Below are positions 1 to 5,741 of a stretch of DNA of 9,261 nucleotides, in pieces. This DNA is from Actinomycetota bacterium (lineage in GTDB: Bacteria; Actinomycetota; CADDZG01; WHSQ01), in contig JACDBF010000103.1 in assembly GCA_013695055.1 (NCBI GenBank), forward strand, positions 1 through 9,261. The letters are read 5' to 3'. The notes below the pieces were generated by a model that was given only the letters and a program-made list of their open reading frames with translations, ran no database searches and had not been told where the DNA came from. Made by a program: the position numbers and the translations under genes. Within the stretch, counting starts at the first letter, position 1; each line of letters begins with the position of its first letter.

Positions 1-4
1 CCGC

Positions 5-772
5 TTGAGCACCGGCGCCGGACGCGTCGCCCTCGTGACCGGCGGCGGCACGGGGATCGGGGCCGCGAGCGCCGAGGCCCTGGCCCGGTCGGGGTTCGCC
101 GTCGCGATCAACGGGCGACGTGCCCACGTGCTAAAGGACACCGCGTCCTCGATTCAAGAGCGTGTCCCCGATGCCGAGGTCGCCTCCTTCAAAGCGGACA
201 TCGGCGTCGCGAAAGAGGCGACGGACCTCGTCCGGCGGGTCATCGAACGTTTCGAACGCATCGATGTGCTGGTGAGCTCGGCGGCCGCCTATGAAGCGAT
301 GCACGTCCTCGACATCGACGCCGAGCACTGGGACCGGACGATGGATGTAGCCGTAAGAGGCTCGGTATTGTGCAGCGTCGAGGCGGCTCGATTCATGCGA
401 GGCGGTGGCGGCGGCCGCATCATCCTGGTCTCGTCGGTGAGCGGCACGGCGTCCGAGGGGGTCTCGACGGCCTATTGCGCCGCCAAAGCGGCCATCGACT
501 CGCTTGCTCGTTCCATGGCGGTGGACCTGAGCGACCACGGCATCGCCGTTAACGCCGTGGCCCCGGGCTGGGTCGAGACGCCGATGGTCCAAGAGGACCT
601 CGACAACGCGACGCCCGAGTTGTTGCGCCGCCTGAACCCCTTGGGCCGCATGGGAAAGCCCGAGGAGCTGGCCGAGGTCATCCGCTGGCTGGCCACGGAC
701 GCTCCGCCTTTTCTGACGGGAACGACCATCGCGGTCGACGGGGGCCAATCCGCCCAAGCCCCCAACCCATAA
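5..772 (+). CDS. SDR-family NAD(P)-dependent oxidoreductase with atypical active site
   Basis: Classical short-chain dehydrogenase/reductase of about 255 aa, the usual family size and presumably cytosolic. The Rossmann dinucleotide motif TGGGTGIG is at residues 12-19, and the catalytic Ser144, Tyr157 and Lys161 (YCAAK) have the canonical spacing. A PGWVETPM segment follows, and the C-terminal GxxxxVDGG signature ends the fold. Two features are unusual: the NNAG structural motif reads SSAA (residues 91-94), and the position of the catalytic-tetrad Asn (normally in VNxxG) is Ala116 in MDVAVRG. R38/R39 after the second strand suggest NADP(H), which is inference. The start is the TTG at 5, right at the window edge; the frame stays open upstream, so the true start may lie outside. 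Substrate is unknown. It is convergent with the NTF2-like gene, with a palindromic repeat between them. Confidence 0.9.
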   Translation: MSTGAGRVALVTGGGTGIGAASAEALARSGFAVAINGRRAHVLKDTASSIQERVPDAEVASFKADIGVAKEATDLVRRVIERFERIDVLVSSAAAYEAMHVLDIDAEHWDRTMDVAVRGSVLCSVEAARFMRGGGGGRIILVSSVSGTASEGVSTAYCAAKAAIDSLARSMAVDLSDHGIAVNAVAPGWVETPMVQEDLDNATPELLRRLNPLGRMGKPEELAEVIRWLATDAPPFLTGTTIAVDGGQSAQAPNP

Positions 773-791
773 ACCCCCCAAAAACTCCGAT

Positions 792-842
792 CTGAGCGGA
801 TCAGCGTTCGAATAACGAACGTTTTCCGGCATAGAACGGGGT
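792..842. repeat. Palindromic dispersed repeat, copy A (convergent intergenic)
   Basis: A 51-bp element identical at 44/51 positions, without gaps, to 2163-2213. The core is an inverted repeat with arms at 803-810 and 816-823 around a 5-nt loop (AGCGTTCG / CGAACGTT, one G-T wobble). Conserved flanks CTGAGCGGA on the left and CCGGCATAGAA on the right can partly pair with each other, extending the foldback. It lies between the stop of the SDR gene (772) and the stop of the opposing NTF2-like gene (849). The plus-strand reading puts TTTT after the hairpin, so it may also act as a terminator, but the flank conservation exceeds what a terminator needs. A REP-like element is the alternative. Confidence 0.75.
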
Positions 843-848
843 GGGGCC

Positions 849-1223
849 TCAGGCCCCCGGCTTTTTGACCCACCACTCGGTGAACTCCTCACATCTGCCG
901 TCGCCGTCGAAGCGCATCAAGAAGATGTTGTGGTAAAGCTCGGCGACCTCGCCATTTGCGTCGTAGTACGTGCTCGTCCCTGTCGCCACCACCGTCTGGC
1001 CGTCGATCGCCACGGGCCGGTAATTCCCGTCGTAGCGGCCCTGCTCGTCGCGGTCTTCGAACCAGGAATCCACGACCGCCGCCCGGCCCTCCAGCGCATC
1101 GTCATAAGGCTGATAGCGATAGCGGACGTCGGTGCTGAAGAGATCTCCGATGAGATCGCGGTCGTAGGCCTTCCAGGCCGCGACGTAGCGGCCGAGCCAT
1201 GCACCTACCTGTTCCTCGTTCAT
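849..1223 (-). CDS. NTF2/SnoaL-like domain protein
   Basis: Protein of 124 aa, a single cone-shaped NTF2-like domain by sequence pattern. A leading helix region (VGAWLGRYVAAWKAYDRDLI) is followed by DLFSTDVRYRYQPY, EGRAAVVDSWF, and a strand-rich half ending FDGDGRCEEFTEWWVKKP, which matches the small nuclear-transport-factor-2 family of polyketide-cyclase-like, ketosteroid-isomerase-like and binding proteins. No specific catalytic assignment is possible. The ATG at 1223 is preferred over an upstream in-frame start at 1256 because GAGGA lies 9 nt before it and the family begins at this point. It follows the 60-aa minus-strand ORF by 37 nt, so the two are probably co-transcribed from the promoter near 1490-1517. 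The divergent CGNR protein may regulate it (inference). Confidence 0.85.
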   Translation of the reverse strand: MNEEQVGAWLGRYVAAWKAYDRDLIGDLFSTDVRYRYQPYDDALEGRAAVVDSWFEDRDEQGRYDGNYRPVAIDGQTVVATGTSTYYDANGEVAELYHNIFLMRFDGDGRCEEFTEWWVKKPGA

Positions 1224-1260
1224 GTTCTGCCGTCCTCTCTGAAGGCTCGCCGCCACTCTT

Positions 1261-1443
1261 CTACCAATCTCCGGCGATCAGGTGAACTGCCGTTTGGATC
1301 AGGCGAGACGCCCGCCGGGATCTGCGCGGGGGGCGGGGGTAGCGGCGGGCTCGCTCGCCCTCGTGCCTCAGATCTTCGGTGCGTCCACGGGCTACTTCCT
1401 CTCGGATCGTCCCGTAGGTCACGGCAATAGCTGCGCTTCTCAT
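1261..1443 (-). CDS. Small basic hypothetical protein (60 aa)
   Basis: Likely real small gene beginning MRSAAIAVTYGTIREE. It has a ribosome site (AAGGGG, 7 nt before the ATG at 1443), lies downstream of a good minus-strand promoter, and is in line with the NTF2-like gene 37 nt further on. The middle is highly charged (RTEDLRHEGERARR), then a proline/arginine stretch at about residues 36-47, then a short hydrophobic tail (LIQTAVHLIAGDW). That charged-helix-then-arginine layout resembles small uncharacterised proteins common in actinomycetes. I recognise no functional domain and assign no function. Longer in-frame or overlapping ORFs here lack a ribosome site. It could also be only a translated leader for the downstream gene. 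Confidence 0.5.
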   Translation of the reverse strand: MRSAAIAVTYGTIREEVARGRTEDLRHEGERARRYPRPPRRSRRASRLIQTAVHLIAGDW

Positions 1444-1487
1444 CTCGGTGCCCCTTTCTGGTGACTTGTTTCGAGTAACCACCATTA

Positions 1488-1517
1488 GTTTTACACCGGT
1501 TGTACGACACCTGTCAA
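1488..1517 (-). promoter_or_regulatory. Minus-strand promoter for the small protein / NTF2-like pair
   Basis: Read on the minus strand, TTGACA (1517-1512) is a perfect -35 box and TAAAAC (1493-1488) a fair -10 box, with an 18-nt spacer. Transcription would begin near 1481, about 38 nt before the ATG at 1443. The intergenic region (1444-1584) is shared with the divergent CGNR gene. It holds a 5-bp inverted repeat CGACA/TGTCG at 1505-1509 and 1525-1529 that overlaps the -35 box and could be an operator. On the plus strand TAGAAT (1520-1525) is -10-like, but no well-spaced -35 was found. Confidence 0.5.
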
Positions 1518-1584
1518 GCTAGAATGTCGGTGTTTACAGGAAGTTGGCCGCCCCTTCCTGAACTGGTTGAATAACCTGCAAAGA

Positions 1585-2166
1585 ATGTATGATGAATGGA
1601 TGGACGACTCCTCGAAAGAGGCCTTTCAGGGTATCGAGCTGCTTCGGGAGTTCGTGAACACACACGATCTCGAGACCGGCGCGGATGCCGTTGGATCTCC
1701 CGCGGAGCTGCGGCTATGGCTGGCTGATCACGCTCTCATGGGGGCGCAAGAGTCCATCGGCCCGGCGGACCTGGCGAGGGGACTCGAGCTCCGAGAGGCG
1801 CTGAGGGCGCTGCTGCGGGCGAATGCCGGCCAGGATCTCGACCACGCCGCCGTGGACACCCTCGTTCGCATGGGTAGGAACGCACGCCTGGGGATCTCCT
1901 TCGACGACGGGGGCCGGGCGGAGCTGACGCCGGACCCGGTCGGCGTCGAGGGGGCGCTGAGCCGCCTCTTGGCAAGCGTTTTTCAGGCCCAGGCAGACGG
2001 CTCCTGGCCCCGGCTCAAAGCCTGCGCTCTCGATACCTGTCAGTGGGCATTCTGGGACGCCTCCAAGAACCGTTCGCGCGCGTGGTGCTCGATGGCCGTG
2101 TGTGGAAACCGGAGCAAGACGCGCAGCTACCGCAACCGCCATAGAACGGACGGCCCCCCGAACTGA
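1585..2166 (+). CDS. CGNR zinc-finger / ABATE-domain protein (putative transcriptional regulator)
   Basis: About 193 aa from the ATG at 1585; an in-frame TTG at 1567 would add six residues. The N-terminal two thirds fit the ABATE-type domain that accompanies CGNR fingers (ELLREFVNTHDLETGADAV near the start, then a helical LELREALRALLRAN segment). The C-terminus carries the zinc finger: C147-x4-C152 (CALDTC), then C168-x4-C173 running into Cys-Gly-Asn-Arg, followed by a basic tail (RSKTRSYRNRHR). The family is regarded as putative DNA-binding regulators, with no reaction assigned. No start has a Shine-Dalgarno; TAACCT (1572-1577) ends 8 nt before the ATG, which would suit a leaderless start. 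It is divergent from the small protein/NTF2 genes and may control them. Its stop codon lies inside repeat copy B. Confidence 0.85.
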   Translation: MYDEWMDDSSKEAFQGIELLREFVNTHDLETGADAVGSPAELRLWLADHALMGAQESIGPADLARGLELREALRALLRANAGQDLDHAAVDTLVRMGRNARLGISFDDGGRAELTPDPVGVEGALSRLLASVFQAQADGSWPRLKACALDTCQWAFWDASKNRSRAWCSMAVCGNRSKTRSYRNRHRTDGPPN

Positions 2167-2213
2167 GCGGAAAAACGTTCGAAAAACGAACGTTTACCGG
2201 CATAGAATGGGAT
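2163..2213. repeat. Palindromic dispersed repeat, copy B (convergent intergenic)
   Basis: Second copy of the 51-bp element. The inverted repeat is longer here: arms AAACGTTCG (2173-2181) and CGAACGTTT (2187-2195), 9 bp perfect, around an AAAAA loop. The element reaches from the TGA stop of the CGNR gene (2164-2166, inside the conserved left flank) to the TAA stop of the opposing anti-sigma gene (2213-2215), so it fills the whole intergenic space. On the minus strand the hairpin is followed by a run of T, giving a plausible terminator for the anti-sigma transcript. All seven differences from copy A lie outside the arm cores: in the loop, arm edges or flanks. Confidence 0.75.
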
Positions 2214-2995
2214 TAGCGCTCCTTGACGAAGCGAGCGATGTCGAGCGCCTGAGGCAGCGTGAGGGCGGACTCGAGGCGCAAGGTCAGGCCCCCCTGCTCC
2301 CACAGCAGCACGTTGTCGGCGAAGCGCACGCTTTCCTCGCGCACCTGACCCCGGTCATCGATGTACAGGAAAGAGTGGGGCCGGCCCCCGATCCAGTAGC
2401 CTCGGCCCCCGTTGACCTCGAGGGAGCGAAAATTGGCGTCCGGCGGCACGATCTTGCCGATGAGCTCTCGGTGAAAGTCGCCGCGGAACTCGGTGAGCAG
2501 AAGCCCGATACCCGAGCTCTCGGCTTCCGGAAGGCCCGGCCCGGCCCGGTAAACGAACGAGACCTGGCCGCCGGGAGGGTCGGGGGCGAAGTGGACGCGG
2601 TCCGGCCGTTCGAGAGCCCCCGGGGGAGACAAAACCGCAAAATCGGCCAGGTCTCGAGCGCGAGCCAGCGTCACTTGCCGCCCGAGGGCCAGCCGAGCGT
2701 CGTCGCGCGGAGCCGGCCCATCGTCGTCGACCCTGATGCTGATCCCGGGGAGGCCGAGCCAGTCCGCCACCGCATGGCGAAGGGCCGGCGATGCGACCAG
2801 GGATGCCGCGAGCACAAATGCCACGAAGGCCGCCGCATATGCCCAGCGGCGCCATCCAGCCGACCGCCTATCCCCCCGTACGCGCGCCACCACGCGCCGG
2901 GATAGATCGGGGGCCGGCGGGTAAGCGAGGAAGTCGCCCAACTCTTCGAGAGCGACATCGAGCTCGTGGTCGGGTAGGTCGTGGAGAGATCTCAT
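2213..2995 (-). CDS. Putative anti-sigma factor, membrane-anchored, DUF4367-like C-terminus
   Basis: Protein of 260 aa encoded directly after an ECF sigma gene, with the ATG overlapping the sigma stop (ATGA, 2992-2995); a longer ORF reading to 3094 lies inside the sigma gene and was rejected. Order: cytosolic N-terminus of about 50 residues (MRSLHDLPDHELDVALEEL, then FLAYPPAPDLSRRVVARV), one membrane helix at about 51-69 (WAYAAAFVAFVLAASLVA), then an outer region opening with VADWLGLPGISIRVD. The C-terminal part (NGGRGYWIGGRPHSFLYID ... DNVLLWEQGGLTLRLES) resembles extracytoplasmic DUF4367-like domains. There is no cysteine and no HxxxCxxC motif, so it is not a zinc-type (ZAS) anti-sigma. Inferred role: holds the cognate sigma at the membrane until an external signal releases it. 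Anti-sigma function rests on context and layout. Confidence 0.82.
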   Translation of the reverse strand: MRSLHDLPDHELDVALEELGDFLAYPPAPDLSRRVVARVRGDRRSAGWRRWAYAAAFVAFVLAASLVASPALRHAVADWLGLPGISIRVDDDGPAPRDDARLALGRQVTLARARDLADFAVLSPPGALERPDRVHFAPDPPGGQVSFVYRAGPGLPEAESSGIGLLLTEFRGDFHRELIGKIVPPDANFRSLEVNGGRGYWIGGRPHSFLYIDDRGQVREESVRFADNVLLWEQGGLTLRLESALTLPQALDIARFVKER

Positions 2996-3573
2996 TCCTC
3001 TCGCCCCCCGCCGGTCGTAGCGGCTTGAGCAAGCACGCCGCGCAGCTTGGTCAGCGCGCGCGAGAGGCGTGACTTGACGGTGCCGCGCGCGCACCCGAGG
3101 GCCTCGGCCATCTCGTTCTCCGACAGATGAAGGAAATAGCGGTAGGCGATCACCGTACGGTCGGCTTCCGGCAGCTTAGCGAGCGCGAGAGCGAGCGCGG
3201 CGCGTTCCTCTTCGGCCAGAAACGCGCCCTCGGGGGAGGGGGCCGGGACGGGAGAGGATCGCTCTGCGGCCGACCTCGTTTCGAGAGCCGTCCGCCGAGA
3301 GGATGACCTGAGACGGTTCCGCGCCTCGTTGGCGACGATCGCAAGCAGCCATGCTCTGAACGATCCGCCGGCCCGGAAGCTGCCGAGAGCTCTATATGCC
3401 TTGAGAAATGCATCCTGGGCGGCGTCCTCTGCCTCCGCGTTGTTGCGCGTGATGAGATAGGCAAGCCGAAAAGCGTCCTGTTGGTAGCGACGTATGAGCC
3501 CTCCGAACGCCTCGACATCGCCGTTCTCGGTCAGCTCGATTAGCTTTGTGTCCTCCAGTGGCCGATCCTCCAC
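2992..3573 (-). CDS. ECF-type RNA polymerase sigma factor (sigma-70 family)
   Basis: Extracytoplasmic-function sigma factor of 193 aa. Region 2 covers about residues 24-91: LIRRYQQDAFRLAYLITRN, then AEDAAQDAFLKAYRAL, and the -10-recognising helix FRAWLLAIVANEARNRLR. A low-complexity Ser/Pro linker (about 92-120) joins it to region 4 (about 128-178), whose helix-turn-helix is LSENEMAEALGCARGTVKSRL. The start is GTG at 3573, supported by AGGA 7 nt upstream. The downstream gene overlaps by 4 bp and encodes a membrane protein of anti-sigma layout, the standard arrangement for stress-response ECF modules. A GGGAACC sequence 47 nt upstream resembles ECF -35 elements, hinting at autoregulation. The signal sensed cannot be read from the sequence. 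Confidence 0.95.
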   Translation of the reverse strand: MEDRPLEDTKLIELTENGDVEAFGGLIRRYQQDAFRLAYLITRNNAEAEDAAQDAFLKAYRALGSFRAGGSFRAWLLAIVANEARNRLRSSSRRTALETRSAAERSSPVPAPSPEGAFLAEEERAALALALAKLPEADRTVIAYRYFLHLSENEMAEALGCARGTVKSRLSRALTKLRGVLAQAATTGGGREE

Positions 3574-3603
3574 GGAGTCGTCCTACACGATCTCTACACC
3601 GCC

Positions 3604-3619
3604 GAACCCGCGGGGGTTC
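3604..3619. promoter_or_regulatory. GAACCC/GGGTTC inverted repeat upstream of the sigma gene
   Basis: Six-bp arms GAACCC (3604-3609) and GGGTTC (3614-3619) with a 4-nt GCGG loop, between the stop of the GH114-like gene (3652) and the sigma start (3573). Two readings are possible. On the minus strand one arm reads GGGAACC, like the -35 element of many ECF sigma promoters, although no convincing -10 lies at the right distance. Alternatively it is a hairpin ending the GH114 transcript, but no T-run follows. Confidence 0.3.
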
Positions 3620-3651
3620 CCGCGCGCGCTCCTAAGCCTTCCGAGAAGGGC

Positions 3652-4442
3652 TCACCAGCACTTCCGGCGCCATGAACCGAGATTCCAATGCTTTTTCATG
3701 GAGCTGAAACCGAGGGCCTCGGCCCGGGAGCAAAAGCTTCCCGGAGAGAGCTCGTACTCGACGTGGAAGACGGCTTTGCCCGCCTCTATGAAAGCCTGAA
3801 GCCGTCCGCATTCGGAGTAGTTGAAGCATTCTTCGTTGATCGCGAAGTCGAAGCGCGCCTCAAGCTTGCCGACCTGCCCCAGGTCGTTTTTCAGCCCGGC
3901 CGAAAGTCCTCGAGCGTGAGCCGCGTGCGCTAGCCAGCGGTTGTAAGCCAATTGGTCTGCGCCCGTAAGCGGAAAGCCGGTGCGGTTCTTGTAACCGTCG
4001 ACGTTGTCGAGCTCGACCCCGTCGAATCCCTTGTCGCGGCACCTGTCCAGACGGGGCCCTCATGATGGGTTTCAGGATCTGCATCCGGCGGATGTCCAGC
4101 CATCGTTCTCCAGTCCAGCCGCTGGACCTGCCCTTGACGCGGGCCGGAAAGGCGCCAGCATCCGGCCTCCAGCTCTCCGAGCTTCCCGCACTCATGTAGC
4201 AGATGACGCGCCGCCCTTTGCGGTGCAGTCGTGCAACGACGCGAGCGGTGTTGTCGAAGAGGTCGATGTCGTAGACAGAACCGGGGACGCTGGTATCGAG
4301 CTTGCCCGTCTAGTTGCCACTGCCACGTAGTCCCGGGCTGAGGCCGCCAGCGCCCGGCCTCGGCCGCCGTGGCCGCTTCGTGAACGGGCGCGGCGAGGAT
4401 GGAAATGGCCAGCGCAGGCGCGGCTAGACGTCGGAGTTTCAT
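3652..4442 (-). pseudogene. Secreted GH114-like endo-alpha-1,4-polygalactosaminidase, two +1 frameshifts
   Basis: The protein reads continuously only after removing one base at two sites; 791 nt minus 2 then gives exactly 262 codons plus stop. One extra base lies in the CCC at 4305-4307 and one in the GGGG at 4053-4056 (plus-strand letters). Corrected product: signal peptide about 1-26 (MKLRRLAAPALAISILAAPV ... AATA), WQWQL at 40-44, YDIDLFD at 57-63, VICYMSAGSSESWRPD at 79-94, GERWLDIRR at 111-119, GFDGVELDNVDGY at 138-150, GLKNDLGQVG at 182-191, NEECFNYSEC at 202-211. These are hallmarks of the GH114/TM1410-type barrel that cuts alpha-1,4-linked galactosamine polymers. The acidic residues near 143-148 and 202-210 remain. 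AAGGGG precedes the ATG at 4442. Conservation on both sides of each break argues for a very recent lesion or an assembly error. Confidence 0.85.
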
Positions 4443-4538
4443 GGCCCCTTCTCTTCGTTCGCTTTCTTATCGACTAATCGGCCGGCGAGCCGGTTCTCTG
4501 TAGCCGCCACCGCTCGGCAGGTTGGGCCGGCGCTTGTT

Positions 4539-5633
4539 TTAGTAAGTGATGATCCGGCGTTTGCCGACTCCCCGCTGGAGGGCATGAAGAGCGTCGTTGA
4601 CCTCGTCGAGCGTGATATGTCCCTCGATGAGCCTGTCGATGGGCAGCTCTCCCGCCAAGTAGAGGTCCACGAAGCGTGGAAAGTCGGTAGCCGCATTGCA
4701 GGACCCGTAAAGAGAGCCGAGAACACGCTGCGAACGATCCACCAGACGAAAGCCGTCAAAGGAAATGCGCGTGTCAAACGGGGTGAGACCCACGAGCACG
4801 GCGGCCCCTCCGTAGGCGAGCGAGGAGAGAGCCAGCTCGATCGTGGCCGGGAGCCCGATGGCCTCGAAAACGTAGTCGGCCCCTCCATCGGTTGCGTTGA
4901 GAATCGATCGCCGGGTCGCGCGCTCATTGCCGGCAAGAACGACATCGGTCGCGCCGAGACTTTCGGCCAGCTCGAGCTTCGCCTCCGACTTGTCGATCGC
5001 GATAATCGGATCCGCCCCGGCGAGCCGGGCTCCCATCACGACGGACAATCCAACGCCCCCGAGACCAATGATTGCCACCGACGACCCCGGTTGTACGTCT
5101 GCGGTATTGAGGACTGCACCGACGCCTGTGCTGACGCAGCAGCCCACGAGGCAGCAGACGTCATCGGGAGCGGCGTCGTCCACGGGGATGGCGCTGTGGG
5201 CCGGCACAACGGCCCTCTCGCCAAACGCTCCAACGGTCAGGTACGCTAAGACGTCGGTGCCGTCGGAGCGATGAAGCCGGGTCGATCCGTCGGGTTGCAG
5301 ATGCTGAAGCGCGCGCGTCGCACGACATAGCCACTGTCGATTCGCCCGGCAGGCCCTGCATTCGAGACACGGATAAAGCCAGCTGAGCACCACTTTTTGC
5401 CCCACGGAGGGACCTTGGACGCCGTCGCCCACCGACTCGACGATGCCAGCGGCTTCGTGGCCGAGGACCACCGTACCCGGGTCGCCCCAGTCACCGCTTG
5501 CCCGGTGCAGGTCGGAGTGGCAAACTCCCGCGGCGGTAAGCCGGACGCCTACCTCTCCGGGCCGAGGATCATCGATCTCGATGTCTTCGAGGACTAGGGG
5601 CCGGCCAACGGCATGCAACACGGCGGCTCTCAT
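4539..5633 (-). CDS. Zinc-dependent alcohol dehydrogenase (MDR superfamily)
   Basis: Intact 364-aa medium-chain dehydrogenase. Predicted catalytic zinc ligands are C38 (GVCHSDLH), H59/E60 (LGHEAAG) and C165 (VGCCVSTGVGAV). The structural-zinc lobe has C89, C92, C95 and C103. The Rossmann motif GLGGVG is at 190-195, with D214 (IIAID) favouring NAD over NADP. The C-terminal part contains GSLYGSCNAATDFPRFVDLY and EGHITLDEVNDALHAL. The whole resembles class III-like/NDMA-dependent-like actinobacterial alcohol dehydrogenases, which oxidise primary alcohols or thiol adducts of aldehydes; the substrate cannot be fixed from sequence. There is no Shine-Dalgarno before the ATG at 5633, but a -10 box ends 7 nt upstream, so the transcript is probably leaderless. 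It lies between two frame-disrupted secreted-protein genes yet has no break itself. Confidence 0.95.
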   Translation of the reverse strand: MRAAVLHAVGRPLVLEDIEIDDPRPGEVGVRLTAAGVCHSDLHRASGDWGDPGTVVLGHEAAGIVESVGDGVQGPSVGQKVVLSWLYPCLECRACRANRQWLCRATRALQHLQPDGSTRLHRSDGTDVLAYLTVGAFGERAVVPAHSAIPVDDAAPDDVCCLVGCCVSTGVGAVLNTADVQPGSSVAIIGLGGVGLSVVMGARLAGADPIIAIDKSEAKLELAESLGATDVVLAGNERATRRSILNATDGGADYVFEAIGLPATIELALSSLAYGGAAVLVGLTPFDTRISFDGFRLVDRSQRVLGSLYGSCNAATDFPRFVDLYLAGELPIDRLIEGHITLDEVNDALHALQRGVGKRRIITY

Positions 5634-5639
5634 GCCGTC

Positions 5640-5645
5640 AATCTA
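5640..5645 (-). promoter_or_regulatory. -10 box positioned for leaderless alcohol dehydrogenase mRNA
   Basis: TAGATT on the minus strand fits the TANNNT consensus, and six bases separate it from the ATG at 5633, which places the transcription start on the start codon. No Shine-Dalgarno is visible in the gap. No clear -35 box was found. Confidence 0.5.
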
Positions 5646-5687
5646 AGCAGACGACGAAGGGCACGTTGCTCGCGCGCGTTCGGAAAC

Positions 5688-5720
5688 TGACAAGGGCCCC
5701 GGTTACCGGGGCCCTTGTCA
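5688..5720 (-). terminator. Perfect 15-bp hairpin after the metalloprotease gene
   Basis: TGACAAGGGCCCCGG (5688-5702), loop TTA, then its exact complement (5706-5720). It begins 21 nt beyond the protease stop codon on the minus strand and lies upstream of the dehydrogenase promoter, so it should block read-through. The T-run after it is only three bases (GTTTCC), but the stem is very stable. Confidence 0.8.
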
Positions 5721-5741
5721 CGAGCGCTGCTTCGAAGTTGC

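Noticed and set aside
803..823. Actinobacterial LexA-type SOS box
   Set aside because: The palindrome is GTTCG...CGAAC, the reverse arrangement of GAAC...GTTC, and it sits downstream of convergent genes where no promoter is expected.
131..892. Minus-strand ORF of 253 codons
   Set aside because: Antisense of the SDR gene, which has unmistakable SDR motifs in the plus frame.
1499..1525. Plus-strand promoter TTGTAC / TAGAAT for the CGNR gene
   Set aside because: The spacer would be only 14 nt; the -10-like TAGAAT alone is not enough to call a promoter.
2102..2905. Plus-strand ORF of 267 codons
   Set aside because: Antisense to the anti-sigma gene and overlapping the CGNR end; no domain is seen.
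2213..3094. Longer 293-codon form of the anti-sigma gene
   Set aside because: The extra 33 residues lie within the sigma gene; the ATG at 2995 overlapping the sigma stop fits the family start and translational coupling.
4439..4945. Minus-strand ORF of 168 codons ending at the GH114 start
   Set aside because: It overlaps the intact dehydrogenase in another frame and its Ser/Pro/Arg-rich translation shows no family pattern.
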